Notes under the pieces: model-generated
The model's database searches: none
Told to the model about the DNA's origin: nothing
The model's input: only the letters and a program-made list of their open reading frames with translations
Program-made: the position numbers and the translations under genes
Origin: Solirubrobacterales bacterium
Lineage (GTDB): Bacteria; Actinomycetota; Thermoleophilia; Solirubrobacterales; Solirubrobacteraceae
Assembly: GCA_003151895.1 (NCBI GenBank)
Contig: PLYX01000010.1
Coordinates: 1 to 13,748, forward strand
Direction: 5' to 3'
Length of the DNA: 13,748 bases
Shown: in pieces, positions 1 to 6,004 of the stretch
Layout: the number at the start of each line of letters is the position of its first letter
Position numbering within the stretch: position 1 is the stretch's first letter

Positions 1-197
1 GGCACCTTGCGGAACATCATCCAGCGGGCCGCGCCGCTCAGCGAGGTGCGCTCGTCGACCCAGTCGACGACGCTCGCTCCGGCCTCCTTGGCGTGGTCTG
101 CGGGCGTGAGCTTTCCGTTGGCCTCGCCCGGCCGAGGCGGCGGGGCCTTCAGGGCTGCCGGCATCGGGGGAGCCGGGAGCTTGGGAGTCCTCGCCAT
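1..197 (-). CDS. qcrB: Cytochrome b subunit of a bc-type complex, N-terminal part (cut by window edge)
   Basis: This is the N-terminus of the diheme, quinol-oxidising membrane subunit of a bc1-type complex. Only 65 codons are visible; the gene runs off the left edge. The peptide starts MARTPKLPAPPMP, has a Pro-rich, probably cytoplasmic leader, then VDWVDERTSLSGAARWMMFR followed by KVP. The W-x-DERT...RKVP pattern is the stretch that precedes the first membrane helix in bacterial cytochrome b proteins. ATG at 197-195 is the only sensible start; a weak AGGCG lies just upstream. It follows the Rieske gene on the same strand after a 50-bp gap that contains an inverted repeat. The heme-ligand helices are outside the window, so the call rests on this leader plus the Rieske neighbour. 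The qcr name follows actinobacterial usage. Confidence 0.8.
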   Translation of the reverse strand, partial: MARTPKLPAPPMPAALKAPPPRPGEANGKLTPADHAKEAGASVVDWVDERTSLSGAARWMMFRKV

Positions 198-204
198 CGC
201 CTAG

Positions 205-247
205 TGTCCCGACTCGAAAATTCGGTGAGGGTTTGCCGGTCGGGACA
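205..247. repeat. 43-bp inverted-repeat element between Rieske and cytochrome b genes
   Basis: TGTCCCGAC at 205-213 and its exact reverse complement GTCGGGACA at 239-247 bracket a 25-nt interior containing CGAAAATTCG and GAGGG. The arm at 247 directly abuts the Rieske stop codon (TAA, 250-248), and the other arm ends 7 nt before the cytochrome b ATG. The transcript can fold into a 9-bp stem. There is no U-tract after it, so it is not a classical intrinsic terminator. It may be an RNA-stabilising or attenuating hairpin, a translational control hairpin, or a small MITE-like repeat with terminal inverted repeats. The inverted repeat is seen directly; its role is inference. Confidence 0.6.
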
Positions 248-946
248 TTAAAGCTTCCTGGCGGACGGCCGAGACGGGTACATGTACTGACCGAGGCCGT
301 CGATCGGCTCACCGGGGTCGCGCGGCGAGAAGCGTTCGAGCTCGCTGTTGACGCTGTAGCGCGGGCCGATCTGCACCATGCCGCCCACGACGCGCGTGTA
401 GAAGCGGTCGAGCGGCCTCACGGGCGGTCCGCCGACTCGCCGTCCGAGCAGGTCATACACGCCACCATGGCATGGGCAGATGAAGCGCTCGGCGGCGTCT
501 ACCCAGCGGACGGGGCAGCCGAGGTGAGCGCAGCGGGATGTGATCGCGATGTAGAGGGTGTCCCGATCGGCCTTGTCGGTGTCGATCGCGGGATTGCGCT
601 GGCGCACGTACACGGTGCCCTTGCCTGCCTCACCGATCCCCGGTGTGAGCGTGATCACCGTCGGGATGTAGTTGTTGTCGGGGAACATGTCGGTCGGGCC
701 GGCGCTCTCCCACGTGTGCGGCGCCTCTTTGAAGATCGGTCCAATCGCGAAGCCGAGCGCCGGTAGGGCGAAGGACGCGGCGGCGATCGCGCCGGCGGCG
801 TGGGTGGTTCCGGTCATGAATCGCCGGCGCGTGACGGTCTCGCCCTCGAAGGCTCCGGGGATCTGCCTATCTACCGTGTAGCGGGACTTGTGCTGGCTGT
901 GCTTGTCGGACACGGCGGGAACAATATCGAGCCTGCCCCGGCTCAT
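248..946 (-). CDS. qcrA: Rieske [2Fe-2S] protein of the cytochrome bc complex (TAT-exported)
   Basis: The iron-sulfur subunit takes electrons from quinol and passes them to a c-type cytochrome on the outer face of the membrane. In the 232-aa protein, a twin-arginine motif TRRRFMTG (about residues 39-46) precedes one hydrophobic helix (about 47-71), which would serve as TAT signal-anchor. The cluster-binding boxes are intact: CAHLGC (139-144) and CPCHGG (157-162), giving Cys139/His141/Cys157/His160 as ligands and Cys144/Cys159 as the structural disulfide. A C-terminal tail of about 35 residues follows the Rieske fold. ATG at 946-944 overlaps the stop of the upstream gene by one base (TGATG). 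No Shine-Dalgarno is visible, so translation is probably coupled; a TTG three bases upstream is less likely. The single-helix form differs from the three-helix QcrA of mycobacteria. Confidence 0.93.
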   Translation of the reverse strand: MSRGRLDIVPAVSDKHSQHKSRYTVDRQIPGAFEGETVTRRRFMTGTTHAAGAIAAASFALPALGFAIGPIFKEAPHTWESAGPTDMFPDNNYIPTVITLTPGIGEAGKGTVYVRQRNPAIDTDKADRDTLYIAITSRCAHLGCPVRWVDAAERFICPCHGGVYDLLGRRVGGPPVRPLDRFYTRVVGGMVQIGPRYSVNSELERFSPRDPGEPIDGLGQYMYPSRPSARKL

Positions 947-1491
947 CAAACCGCGGCGAGGCTACGCATAGCCTCCAGGGCGTCGGGCGAACCGGCGCGG
1001 GTGAGCGCCTTGGCGCGGTCGTGGTGCGGGCTGGCGCCCCAACCGACCGCGCGCGCCCCAGCCATCCAGACGGCATCGGCCAGCTCTGGGTTGGCGCTTC
1101 CGTGGGCGAGCGCGCTCAGCGTGATCACGTCGGCCAGCTCGGCCACGGCCTCGACGTCGCCAAGCTTCACCAGCCGTGCGAGGCCGAGCGCATAGAGACG
1201 GTCGCCGGCGAGCAGACCGAGGTCCTCCTCGGGCGGGTGCACCACGCGAGGGGCGTGGTAGTGCAGCAGATAGCCCTCGTAGATGGTCTCCACAAGCAGC
1301 TCGTAGTCGGCGCCGCGCCCGTCCACACGCGGCCCGGATGCGGCGAGTTGCGCGGGACCGGCGACGGGCGCTTGTGCGATGGAGCCATCTGACGAGGAGA
1401 CGTCTACCAGGCTCGCCATGAGCCCACCCTCGTCCAGCAAGAGGGCTCTCAGCCGCTCCAACGAGGAGCCCTCCGCAAGCCGCACGCTCAC
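946..1491 (-). CDS. Unrecognised 181-aa protein encoded between hemL and the Rieske gene
   Basis: I do not recognise this family. The protein is soluble-looking, with no signal peptide or membrane helix. Residues 1-25 are a charged helix-like stretch, about 30-60 a low-complexity Ala/Ser/Pro/Gly linker, and about 61-181 a mostly helical domain with the striking segment LLHYHAPRVV (76-85) and a GDRLYALGLARLVKLGDVEA stretch from residue 96, then ELADVITLSALAHG (118-131). The GD-LYA run loosely recalls polyprenyl-synthase helices, but the DDxxD motifs are missing, so I do not assign that function. GTG at 1491 overlaps the hemL stop as GTGA, with GGAG five bases upstream; Met25 is an alternative start. 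The gene end overlaps the Rieske start by one base. Its tight lodging in a heme/bc-complex operon suggests a role in assembly or stability of that complex (inference only). Confidence 0.75.
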   Translation of the reverse strand: MSVRLAEGSSLERLRALLLDEGGLMASLVDVSSSDGSIAQAPVAGPAQLAASGPRVDGRGADYELLVETIYEGYLLHYHAPRVVHPPEEDLGLLAGDRLYALGLARLVKLGDVEAVAELADVITLSALAHGSANPELADAVWMAGARAVGWGASPHHDRAKALTRAGSPDALEAMRSLAAV

Positions 1492-2774
1492 GTCAGCTCC
1501 GCAAAGGCCGCCGCGGCAGCCGAGACGGTGAGGTCGAGCTGCTCGGGGGTGTGGGCGAGTGAGGGGAACCACGCCTCGAACTGCGAGGCCGGGGCGTACA
1601 CGCCCCGCGAGAGCAGCTCGCGACACCACATGGCATACGCCTCCCGGTCGCACGCCTCGGCGCCCGCCAGATCGTTGACAGGCGTCTCGCTGAAGAACAC
1701 AGTCAACAGGCCCGGAGCGCTGACAACCTGCACGGCACGGTCACCCGCGGCCTCGCGCAAGCCCGCGGCGAGATCATCGGTGAACGAGGCAAGTCGCAGG
1801 TAGGCCGCGTCGTCGAGCAGGGCGAGCGTCGCGAGACCGGCCGCCACCGCCAGGGGGTTCCCGGAGAGCGTGCCCGCCTGGTAGACCTCGCCCGCCGGCG
1901 CGAGCATCCGCATCAGCTCGGAGCGACCGCCGACGGCGCCGGCGGGCAGTCCCCCACCGATCACCTTGCCCATCACCGTGAGGTCGGCCTGCACACCGGT
2001 GAGTTCCTGCGCCCCGCCGCGCGCCACCCGAAAGCCGCTGATGACCTCGTCGAGCACGAGCAGCGCGCCGGTGGCGTCGGCGCGCGCGCGCAACAGCTCC
2101 AGAAAGCCTTCGCGGGGCGGCACGAGACCCATGTTCGCCGGGAACGGCTCGGCGAGGATCGCGGCGAGCGGCTCGCCGGATTCGGTGGCGCCGAGCAGCG
2201 CATCCGGGTCGTTCCACGGCACAATCGTGGTGGCGGCCGCAGCGGTTGCGGGCACCCCGGGGCTCGACGGCAGCGCCTGGGTGGCAAGGCCGGAGCCCGC
2301 TTGCGCGAGCAGGCCATCGACGTGGCCGTGGTAGGCCCCCGCGAACTTGATGATCCGCTCACGACCGGTGGCGGCCCGCGCGAGGCGCACAGCGGTCATC
2401 GTGGCCTCCGTGCCCGAGGAGGTCATGCGCAGCATGTCCACCGACTCCATCCGGCGCGAGACCTCGGCGGCGAGGTCGACCTCGCCCGTGGTGGGCGCGC
2501 CGAAGCTCGTGCCACGTTCGGCCGCGGCGATCACGGCCGCCAGCACCCGCGGGTGGGCGTGACCGTGGATCAGAGGTCCCCACGAGCACACGTAGTCGAT
2601 GAAGCGGTTGCCGTCCACGTCGAAAAGCTCCGCGCCCGCGCCGCGTTCGACGAAGATCGGGTCGCGCCCGATCGCGCGCATCGCGCGCACGGGAGAGTTG
2701 ACGCCGCCCGGGAGCAACTCCAGGGCGCGGCGATAGAGCTCGGCCGAGCGGGTGTCGGTCAGAGAAACGGGCAT
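1488..2774 (-). CDS. hemL: Glutamate-1-semialdehyde 2,1-aminomutase
   Basis: This PLP enzyme converts glutamate-1-semialdehyde to 5-aminolevulinate, the last step of the C5 route to tetrapyrroles, in the cytoplasm. The 428 residues match the usual family length. Diagnostic segments are LPGGVNSPVRA (21-31), the FVERGAGAELFDVDGNRFID region (41-60), SSGTEATM (119-126), AYHGHVD (147-153), LDEVISGFR (241-249; Asp242 would pair with the PLP ring nitrogen) and VMGKVIGGGLPAGAVGG (267-283), with Lys270 as the Schiff-base lysine. ATG at 2774 is preceded by GAGGA at a five-base spacing. It lies 21 bp downstream of hemB on the same strand and overlaps the next gene by four bases. Its presence means 5-aminolevulinate is made from glutamyl-tRNA rather than from glycine plus succinyl-CoA. 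The upstream enzyme gene hemA is not in the window. Confidence 0.97.
   Translation of the reverse strand: MPVSLTDTRSAELYRRALELLPGGVNSPVRAMRAIGRDPIFVERGAGAELFDVDGNRFIDYVCSWGPLIHGHAHPRVLAAVIAAAERGTSFGAPTTGEVDLAAEVSRRMESVDMLRMTSSGTEATMTAVRLARAATGRERIIKFAGAYHGHVDGLLAQAGSGLATQALPSSPGVPATAAAATTIVPWNDPDALLGATESGEPLAAILAEPFPANMGLVPPREGFLELLRARADATGALLVLDEVISGFRVARGGAQELTGVQADLTVMGKVIGGGLPAGAVGGRSELMRMLAPAGEVYQAGTLSGNPLAVAAGLATLALLDDAAYLRLASFTDDLAAGLREAAGDRAVQVVSAPGLLTVFFSETPVNDLAGAEACDREAYAMWCRELLSRGVYAPASQFEAWFPSLAHTPEQLDLTVSAAAAAFAELT
1497..1500 (-). promoter_or_regulatory. Ribosome binding site that decides the start of the 181-aa protein
   Basis: GGAG on the minus strand, inside the last codons of hemL, sits five bases before GTG at 1491. 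It favours the overlapping GTGA start over the long upstream open frame, which only shadows hemL. Confidence 0.5.
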
Positions 2775-2795
2775 CGGATTCCTCGCCGGTGGCGG

Positions 2796-3863
2796 TCAGG
2801 CCCCTTCGGAGAGCCAGCGGGCGGCGTCCTTGGCGTGGTAGGAGATCACGATGTCGGCCCCCGCGCGGTGCAGGGATGTCAGGATCTCGGTGACGGCGGC
2901 GCGCTCGTCGAGATAACCCGCCGCAGCGGCTGCCTTGACCATCGCGTACTCCCCGCTCACGTTGTACGCCGCGACCGGCAGGCGCGTGGCTCGCTTGACG
3001 GCTCTGATCACGTCGCCGTACGCCAAGGCCGGCTTGACCGTCAACATGTCGGCGCCCTCGCTCGCGTCGAGCAGCGCCTCGCGCACCGCCTCGCGGCCGT
3101 TGGCGGGGTCCATCTGGTAGGAGCGACGGTCGCCGAACGCGGGGGCGCAGCCGGCGGCCTCGCGGAACGGGCCGTAGAGGGCCGAGGCGAACTTGGCGGC
3201 GTAGGCCATGATCGGGATTTCGGCAAAGCCCTCGGCGTCAAGCTCTGAGCGGATCGCGCCGACTCGCCCATCCATCATGTCCGAGGGGGCCACGATGTCA
3301 GCGCCGGCGCGCGCGTGGCTGACGGCCGTGCGCGCGAGCAGCTCGAGCGTCGCGTCGTTGTCGACGCTTGGTGGTTGGGACCGGGCTGGGTTGGATTCGG
3401 CTGGGTGTGAATGGGGTGAGTGGGATCCGGGTGAGTGGGATCCGGGTGGGTGGGATCCCCAATCAACCACCCCACAGTGGCCGTGGTCGGTGTACTCGCA
3501 CAGGCACACGTCGGTGATAACGAGCAGCTCTGGCAGGGCCTGCTTGATCGCGGCGGCGGCGATCTGCACAGCGCCCTGCTCATCCCAGGCGCCAGACCCT
3601 TCGGAGTCCTTCTCGGCGGGCACTCCGAACAGCAGCACGGCGGCCAGGCCGAGCTCCGCCGCCTCGCGTGCCTCCTGGACGGCCGCGGCGATCGGCAACC
3701 GCTCGACGCCCGGCATCGCTTCGATCGGCTCGCGCGCGGAGGCGGTCTCGGACACGAACAGCGGCAGCACGAGCCGCTCAGCGCGCAACTCCGTCTCGCG
3801 CACCAGCCCGCGCAGAGCCGGGGAGGCGCGCAGCCTGCGCATGCGCGTGGTGGGAAAGGCCAT
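2796..3863 (-). CDS. hemB: Delta-aminolevulinic acid dehydratase (porphobilinogen synthase) with a His-rich insert
   Basis: It condenses two 5-aminolevulinates to porphobilinogen. In the 355-aa protein the start FPTTRMRRLR is typical. DVCLCEYTDHGHC (118-130) carries Cys120, Cys122 and Cys130, the three-cysteine site of zinc-dependent enzymes. Lys224 (AYAAKFAS) and Lys277 (MLTVKPAL) match the two active-site Schiff-base lysines, and APSDMMDGRVGAIR (192-205) is intact. Family members are usually about 320-340 aa. The excess is an insert at about residues 136-166, just after the zinc loop, made of GSHPP/GSHSP/GSHSP pentapeptides and a degenerate tail rich in His, Pro and Ser, encoded by 15-bp repeats. 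ATG at 3863 has AAGGGG directly before it, an unusually short spacing. It is followed by hemL after 21 bp and preceded by the ABC permease after 60 bp. Confidence 0.97.
   Translation of the reverse strand: MAFPTTRMRRLRASPALRGLVRETELRAERLVLPLFVSETASAREPIEAMPGVERLPIAAAVQEAREAAELGLAAVLLFGVPAEKDSEGSGAWDEQGAVQIAAAAIKQALPELLVITDVCLCEYTDHGHCGVVDWGSHPPGSHSPGSHSPHSHPAESNPARSQPPSVDNDATLELLARTAVSHARAGADIVAPSDMMDGRVGAIRSELDAEGFAEIPIMAYAAKFASALYGPFREAAGCAPAFGDRRSYQMDPANGREAVREALLDASEGADMLTVKPALAYGDVIRAVKRATRLPVAAYNVSGEYAMVKAAAAAGYLDERAAVTEILTSLHRAGADIVISYHAKDAARWLSEGA
3416..3460. repeat. 15-bp tandem repeat inside hemB
   Basis: Three head-to-tail 15-mers: GTGAGTGGGATCCGG (3416-3430), the identical unit (3431-3445), and GTGGGTGGGATCCCC (3446-3460). 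A degenerate, diverged version extends left to about 3370. Because 15 is a multiple of 3, the reading frame of hemB is kept and each unit adds five residues. The plus strand has G-tracts at 3422-3424, 3429-3431, 3437-3439, 3444-3446, 3448-3450 and 3452-3454, so a G-quadruplex is possible. Confidence 0.85.
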
Positions 3864-3904
3864 CCCCTTCGAGGATACTCGCCCACCGCGGCCTGATCTC
3901 GCCG

Positions 3905-3917
3905 CCGCGGGCCGCGG
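3905..3917. repeat. GC-rich palindrome in the gap between ABC permease and hemB
   Basis: CCGCGGGCCGCGG can form a short hairpin of five G-C pairs in the 60-bp gap upstream of hemB. No T-tract follows on the minus strand, so it is not a convincing terminator. It could weaken read-through or be plain GC-rich sequence. No clear promoter was seen in this gap. Confidence 0.3.
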
Positions 3918-3923
3918 GCGGGG

Positions 3924-5255
3924 CTAATCGGCGCGGTGCAGCCCGAGGCGAGCGAGCACGCCGAACAGGAGCGTGAGGCCAACCAGGTGGGCAATTGAGA
4001 TGCCGATGCTCGGCGACGCGCCGTTCACGGCCGTGTCGAGCGCCTGAAGCGCGGCCTTGTAGGGAAACACGAACGAGACGACCCCGATCACGTCGTACAG
4101 CCCGCCCGCGACCGACCCGCTCGGGACAAGCGCGAGGAAGGCGAGCGGCAGCGAGAGCAGGAAGGCGAGCAGCGACGCGGCGCGCACCTCGCGTGCGAGC
4201 GCTCCGATGGCGATCCCGAGCGCGGCGAAGCCGAGCGCGGCGAAGCCGAGCGCCACCACCCACATCCCGACGCGCGAGAGGTCGAGTGTCACGAATGCGC
4301 TCACCCCGAGCAGCATCGCGAAGGCCACCACGAACGCGCACCCCGCCGCGAGCAGCGCCTTCTCGGCCAGCAACCCCTCGCGCGAGATCAGGCCGCGGAG
4401 GAGCCTTGAGATCGCGTGCTCTTCGCGCTCGAGCGCGATCCCGCCCGCGGCGAGCAGCACGCAGATGAACATCAGCGAGATGCTCACCGCCACCACCACC
4501 GCGTAGGTGTCGAGCGGTGTGCGTTTGCCGCGCAGCAGCGTGCTGTTGACCGCGATCGGCTGACTGACCGTCGTGAGCACGTTCTTGGCGATACCCAGGT
4601 TGCGAGCCGCGAATGCGGCAAATCCGGCGACGCGCACGAGCGTGGCGCGGTCCCTTCCAGGCGGCTGACGTCGCGCGACGCCGCTGAGCGCGGGGGATAT
4701 GTGGCTCAGCCCGATGATGTTCTGGCTCGACCCGAGCACCCCGAGCTGTCCGCCCGCGAGCAGCAGGTCGATGTCACGCACGGCCACGCTCTTGATCTGC
4801 TCGGAGAGCGCAAGATTGGCCTGCGCAAGCGTTGAGTTGATGGTTGAGCGCACGAACGACTGCTTCAGCGCGTCGCCGTTGTAGATCACTTCGACGTGCG
4901 CCTGGTTCACGCCCGAGGAGATCTTCGAGACGATGTCAGGGGGTATGACGATCGCCGCGAGCACGTCGCCGGAGGCCACCCTGCTCGCAGCGGCGGCGCG
5001 CGTTGGGACGCGCACCACATGCACCTGGCTGAAGAGCTCGTCGGTGTATTCGGCCAGGCCGATGCGCGTGCCGCCGAGCGTGATCGTCTCGCCGGGAGGC
5101 GTCTGATCGACGATCGCCACACGCGGCTTCGACGGGCTTGCCGAGATGGCGAACCCGATCAGCAGGGCTATCGCGACCGGGTAGACGATCAGCAGCGCCA
5201 CCAGCAGGCGCGAGCGTCGCAGGATCAAGAGGTCCTTGCCGAGCAGCCACCTCAC
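3924..5255 (-). CDS. ABC-2 type transporter permease
   Basis: This is the membrane half of an ABC exporter of unknown cargo. The 443-aa protein begins VRWLLGKDLLILRRSR, has one N-terminal helix (about residues 17-39), and then a large, probably external domain of about 250 residues. That domain includes VAIVDQTPPG and the pattern GDVLAAIVIPPDIVSKISSG seen in ABC-2 proteins. At least five C-terminal helices follow, starting at TYAVVVAVSISLMFICVLL. GTG at 5255 overlaps the stop of the ATPase gene as GTGA, with GGAGGG six bases upstream, which settles the start against the longer open frame. A 15-bp repeat makes the sequence LGFAALGFAALG in one helix. The partner ATPase is immediately upstream. 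Substrate cannot be told from sequence; the hemB neighbour alone does not show heme export. Confidence 0.9.
   Translation of the reverse strand: MRWLLGKDLLILRRSRLLVALLIVYPVAIALLIGFAISASPSKPRVAIVDQTPPGETITLGGTRIGLAEYTDELFSQVHVVRVPTRAAAASRVASGDVLAAIVIPPDIVSKISSGVNQAHVEVIYNGDALKQSFVRSTINSTLAQANLALSEQIKSVAVRDIDLLLAGGQLGVLGSSQNIIGLSHISPALSGVARRQPPGRDRATLVRVAGFAAFAARNLGIAKNVLTTVSQPIAVNSTLLRGKRTPLDTYAVVVAVSISLMFICVLLAAGGIALEREEHAISRLLRGLISREGLLAEKALLAAGCAFVVAFAMLLGVSAFVTLDLSRVGMWVVALGFAALGFAALGIAIGALAREVRAASLLAFLLSLPLAFLALVPSGSVAGGLYDVIGVVSFVFPYKAALQALDTAVNGASPSIGISIAHLVGLTLLFGVLARLGLHRAD
4216..4253. repeat. 15-bp tandem repeat in a membrane helix of the ABC permease
   Basis: CCGAGCGCGGCGAAG occurs at 4216-4230 and 4231-4245, followed by a partial third copy, CCGAGCGC, to 4253. 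On the coding strand it gives a duplicated LGFAA inside a membrane segment. Confidence 0.75.
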
Positions 5256-6004
5256 GTCGTGCCCTCCGGGTATGCGCTCTCCCGCTTGCGCAGGAAGGAG
5301 ACGAACGCCTGTTCGAAGTCCCCATCGCCGTCGCCCGCGCGGGCGAGCTCCTCGGGCGAGCCGGCGAACAGGAGGTTGCCCTCGTCGAGCACCACCACAC
5401 GCTGCGCGTAGCGCTCGGCCTCGCCGACGATGTGAGTGGAGAACACGACGCTCGTGCCACGCGCCGCGAGCTCGCCGATGAAGAGCCACAGGCGCTCGCG
5501 CTGGCCCGGGTCAAGCGAGGAGGACGGCTCGTCGAGCACGATGACGGGCGGGTCGGCGAGCAGCCCGAGCGCGACGTTCACGCGCTGGCGGTTGCCGCCC
5601 GAGAGGCGGTCCACGCGCTCGTCCGCACGATCGGCGAGACCTGTTTGGTCGAGCATCCGCCCAAGCACCGCCTCCGGGTCTGACACCTTCTCCAGGCGTG
5701 CGAACAGGCGCAGGTTCTCGACCACCGACAGCTTCGAGTAGAGGGCGGGCCGCTGAGGCACCCACCCGATCTCGCCGGCCGCACGGTTGACCGTGCCCGC
5801 GCTCGGGGGCTGGACGCCGGCGAGGATCGACAGCAGCGTCGTCTTGCCCGCCCCGTTGGGCCCGATCACGGCCACGAGCTCGCCCGCCTGGACGGCGAAG
5901 CTGACGTCGCGCAAGGCGTGGCGCGAGCCATAGCGCTTGCCAAGCCCCTCGACGCGCAGCACGGGCTTAGATGGGGCCCCACCCACCCCGCTCGGCACGC
6001 TCAC
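5252..6004 (-). CDS. ABC transporter ATP-binding protein
   Basis: This is the nucleotide-binding subunit that powers the permease encoded next. The 250-aa protein carries every expected motif: Walker A GPNGAGKT (48-55), Q-loop at WVPQRP (Gln84), signature LSGGNRQR (134-141), Walker B VIVLDEP (154-160), D-loop SSLDP and switch histidine STHIV (His191). GTG at 6004 overlaps the stop of the AI-2E-family gene as GTGA, with GGCGGG five bases upstream; a second GTG at 5998 is possible. The long upstream open frame is a shadow of the AI-2E gene. The N-terminal leader SVPSGVGGAPSK comes from a G-rich element that recurs elsewhere in the window. The C-terminus has a short GDGDGD run. It follows the usual exporter ATPase size, and forms an ATPase/permease pair with a four-base overlap. 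Confidence 0.95.
   Translation of the reverse strand: MSVPSGVGGAPSKPVLRVEGLGKRYGSRHALRDVSFAVQAGELVAVIGPNGAGKTTLLSILAGVQPPSAGTVNRAAGEIGWVPQRPALYSKLSVVENLRLFARLEKVSDPEAVLGRMLDQTGLADRADERVDRLSGGNRQRVNVALGLLADPPVIVLDEPSSSLDPGQRERLWLFIGELAARGTSVVFSTHIVGEAERYAQRVVVLDEGNLLFAGSPEELARAGDGDGDFEQAFVSFLRKRESAYPEGTT
5262..5267 (-). promoter_or_regulatory. Ribosome binding site deciding the permease start
   Basis: GGAGGG on the minus strand lies within the end of the ATPase gene, six bases before GTG at 5255. It is the strongest Shine-Dalgarno in this operon and fixes the permease start at the GTGA overlap. Confidence 0.6.
5971..5989 (-). repeat. G-rich 19-bp element in the ABC ATPase 5' end
   Basis: On the minus strand this reads GGGGTGGGTGGGGCCCCAT. 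It differs at one base from 8252-8270 on the plus strand, and it shares the core GGGTGGGTGGG with hemB 3444-3454. It encodes a non-conserved part of the protein leader. Confidence 0.6.

Noticed and set aside
233..766. Plus-strand open frame antisense to the Rieske gene
   Set aside because: Opposite to a certain Rieske gene with complete cluster motifs; no recognisable domain.
2301..3248. Plus-strand open frame of 315 codons antisense to hemL and hemB
   Set aside because: The composition is typical of antisense shadows, and it covers two certain genes with intact catalytic residues.
3905..3917. Intrinsic terminator upstream of hemB
   Set aside because: The hairpin is short and there is no T-tract on the coding strand, so only a palindrome is reported.
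5256..5489. N-terminal extension of the ABC permease frame
   Set aside because: Arg/Gly-rich shadow of the ATPase gene. GGAGGG before GTG at 5255 marks the real start.
3924..6004. Heme exporter (Ccm-like) role for the ABC pair
   Set aside because: The nearby hem genes are suggestive, but the permease lacks recognisable CcmB/CcmC features and no cytochrome c maturation genes are present.
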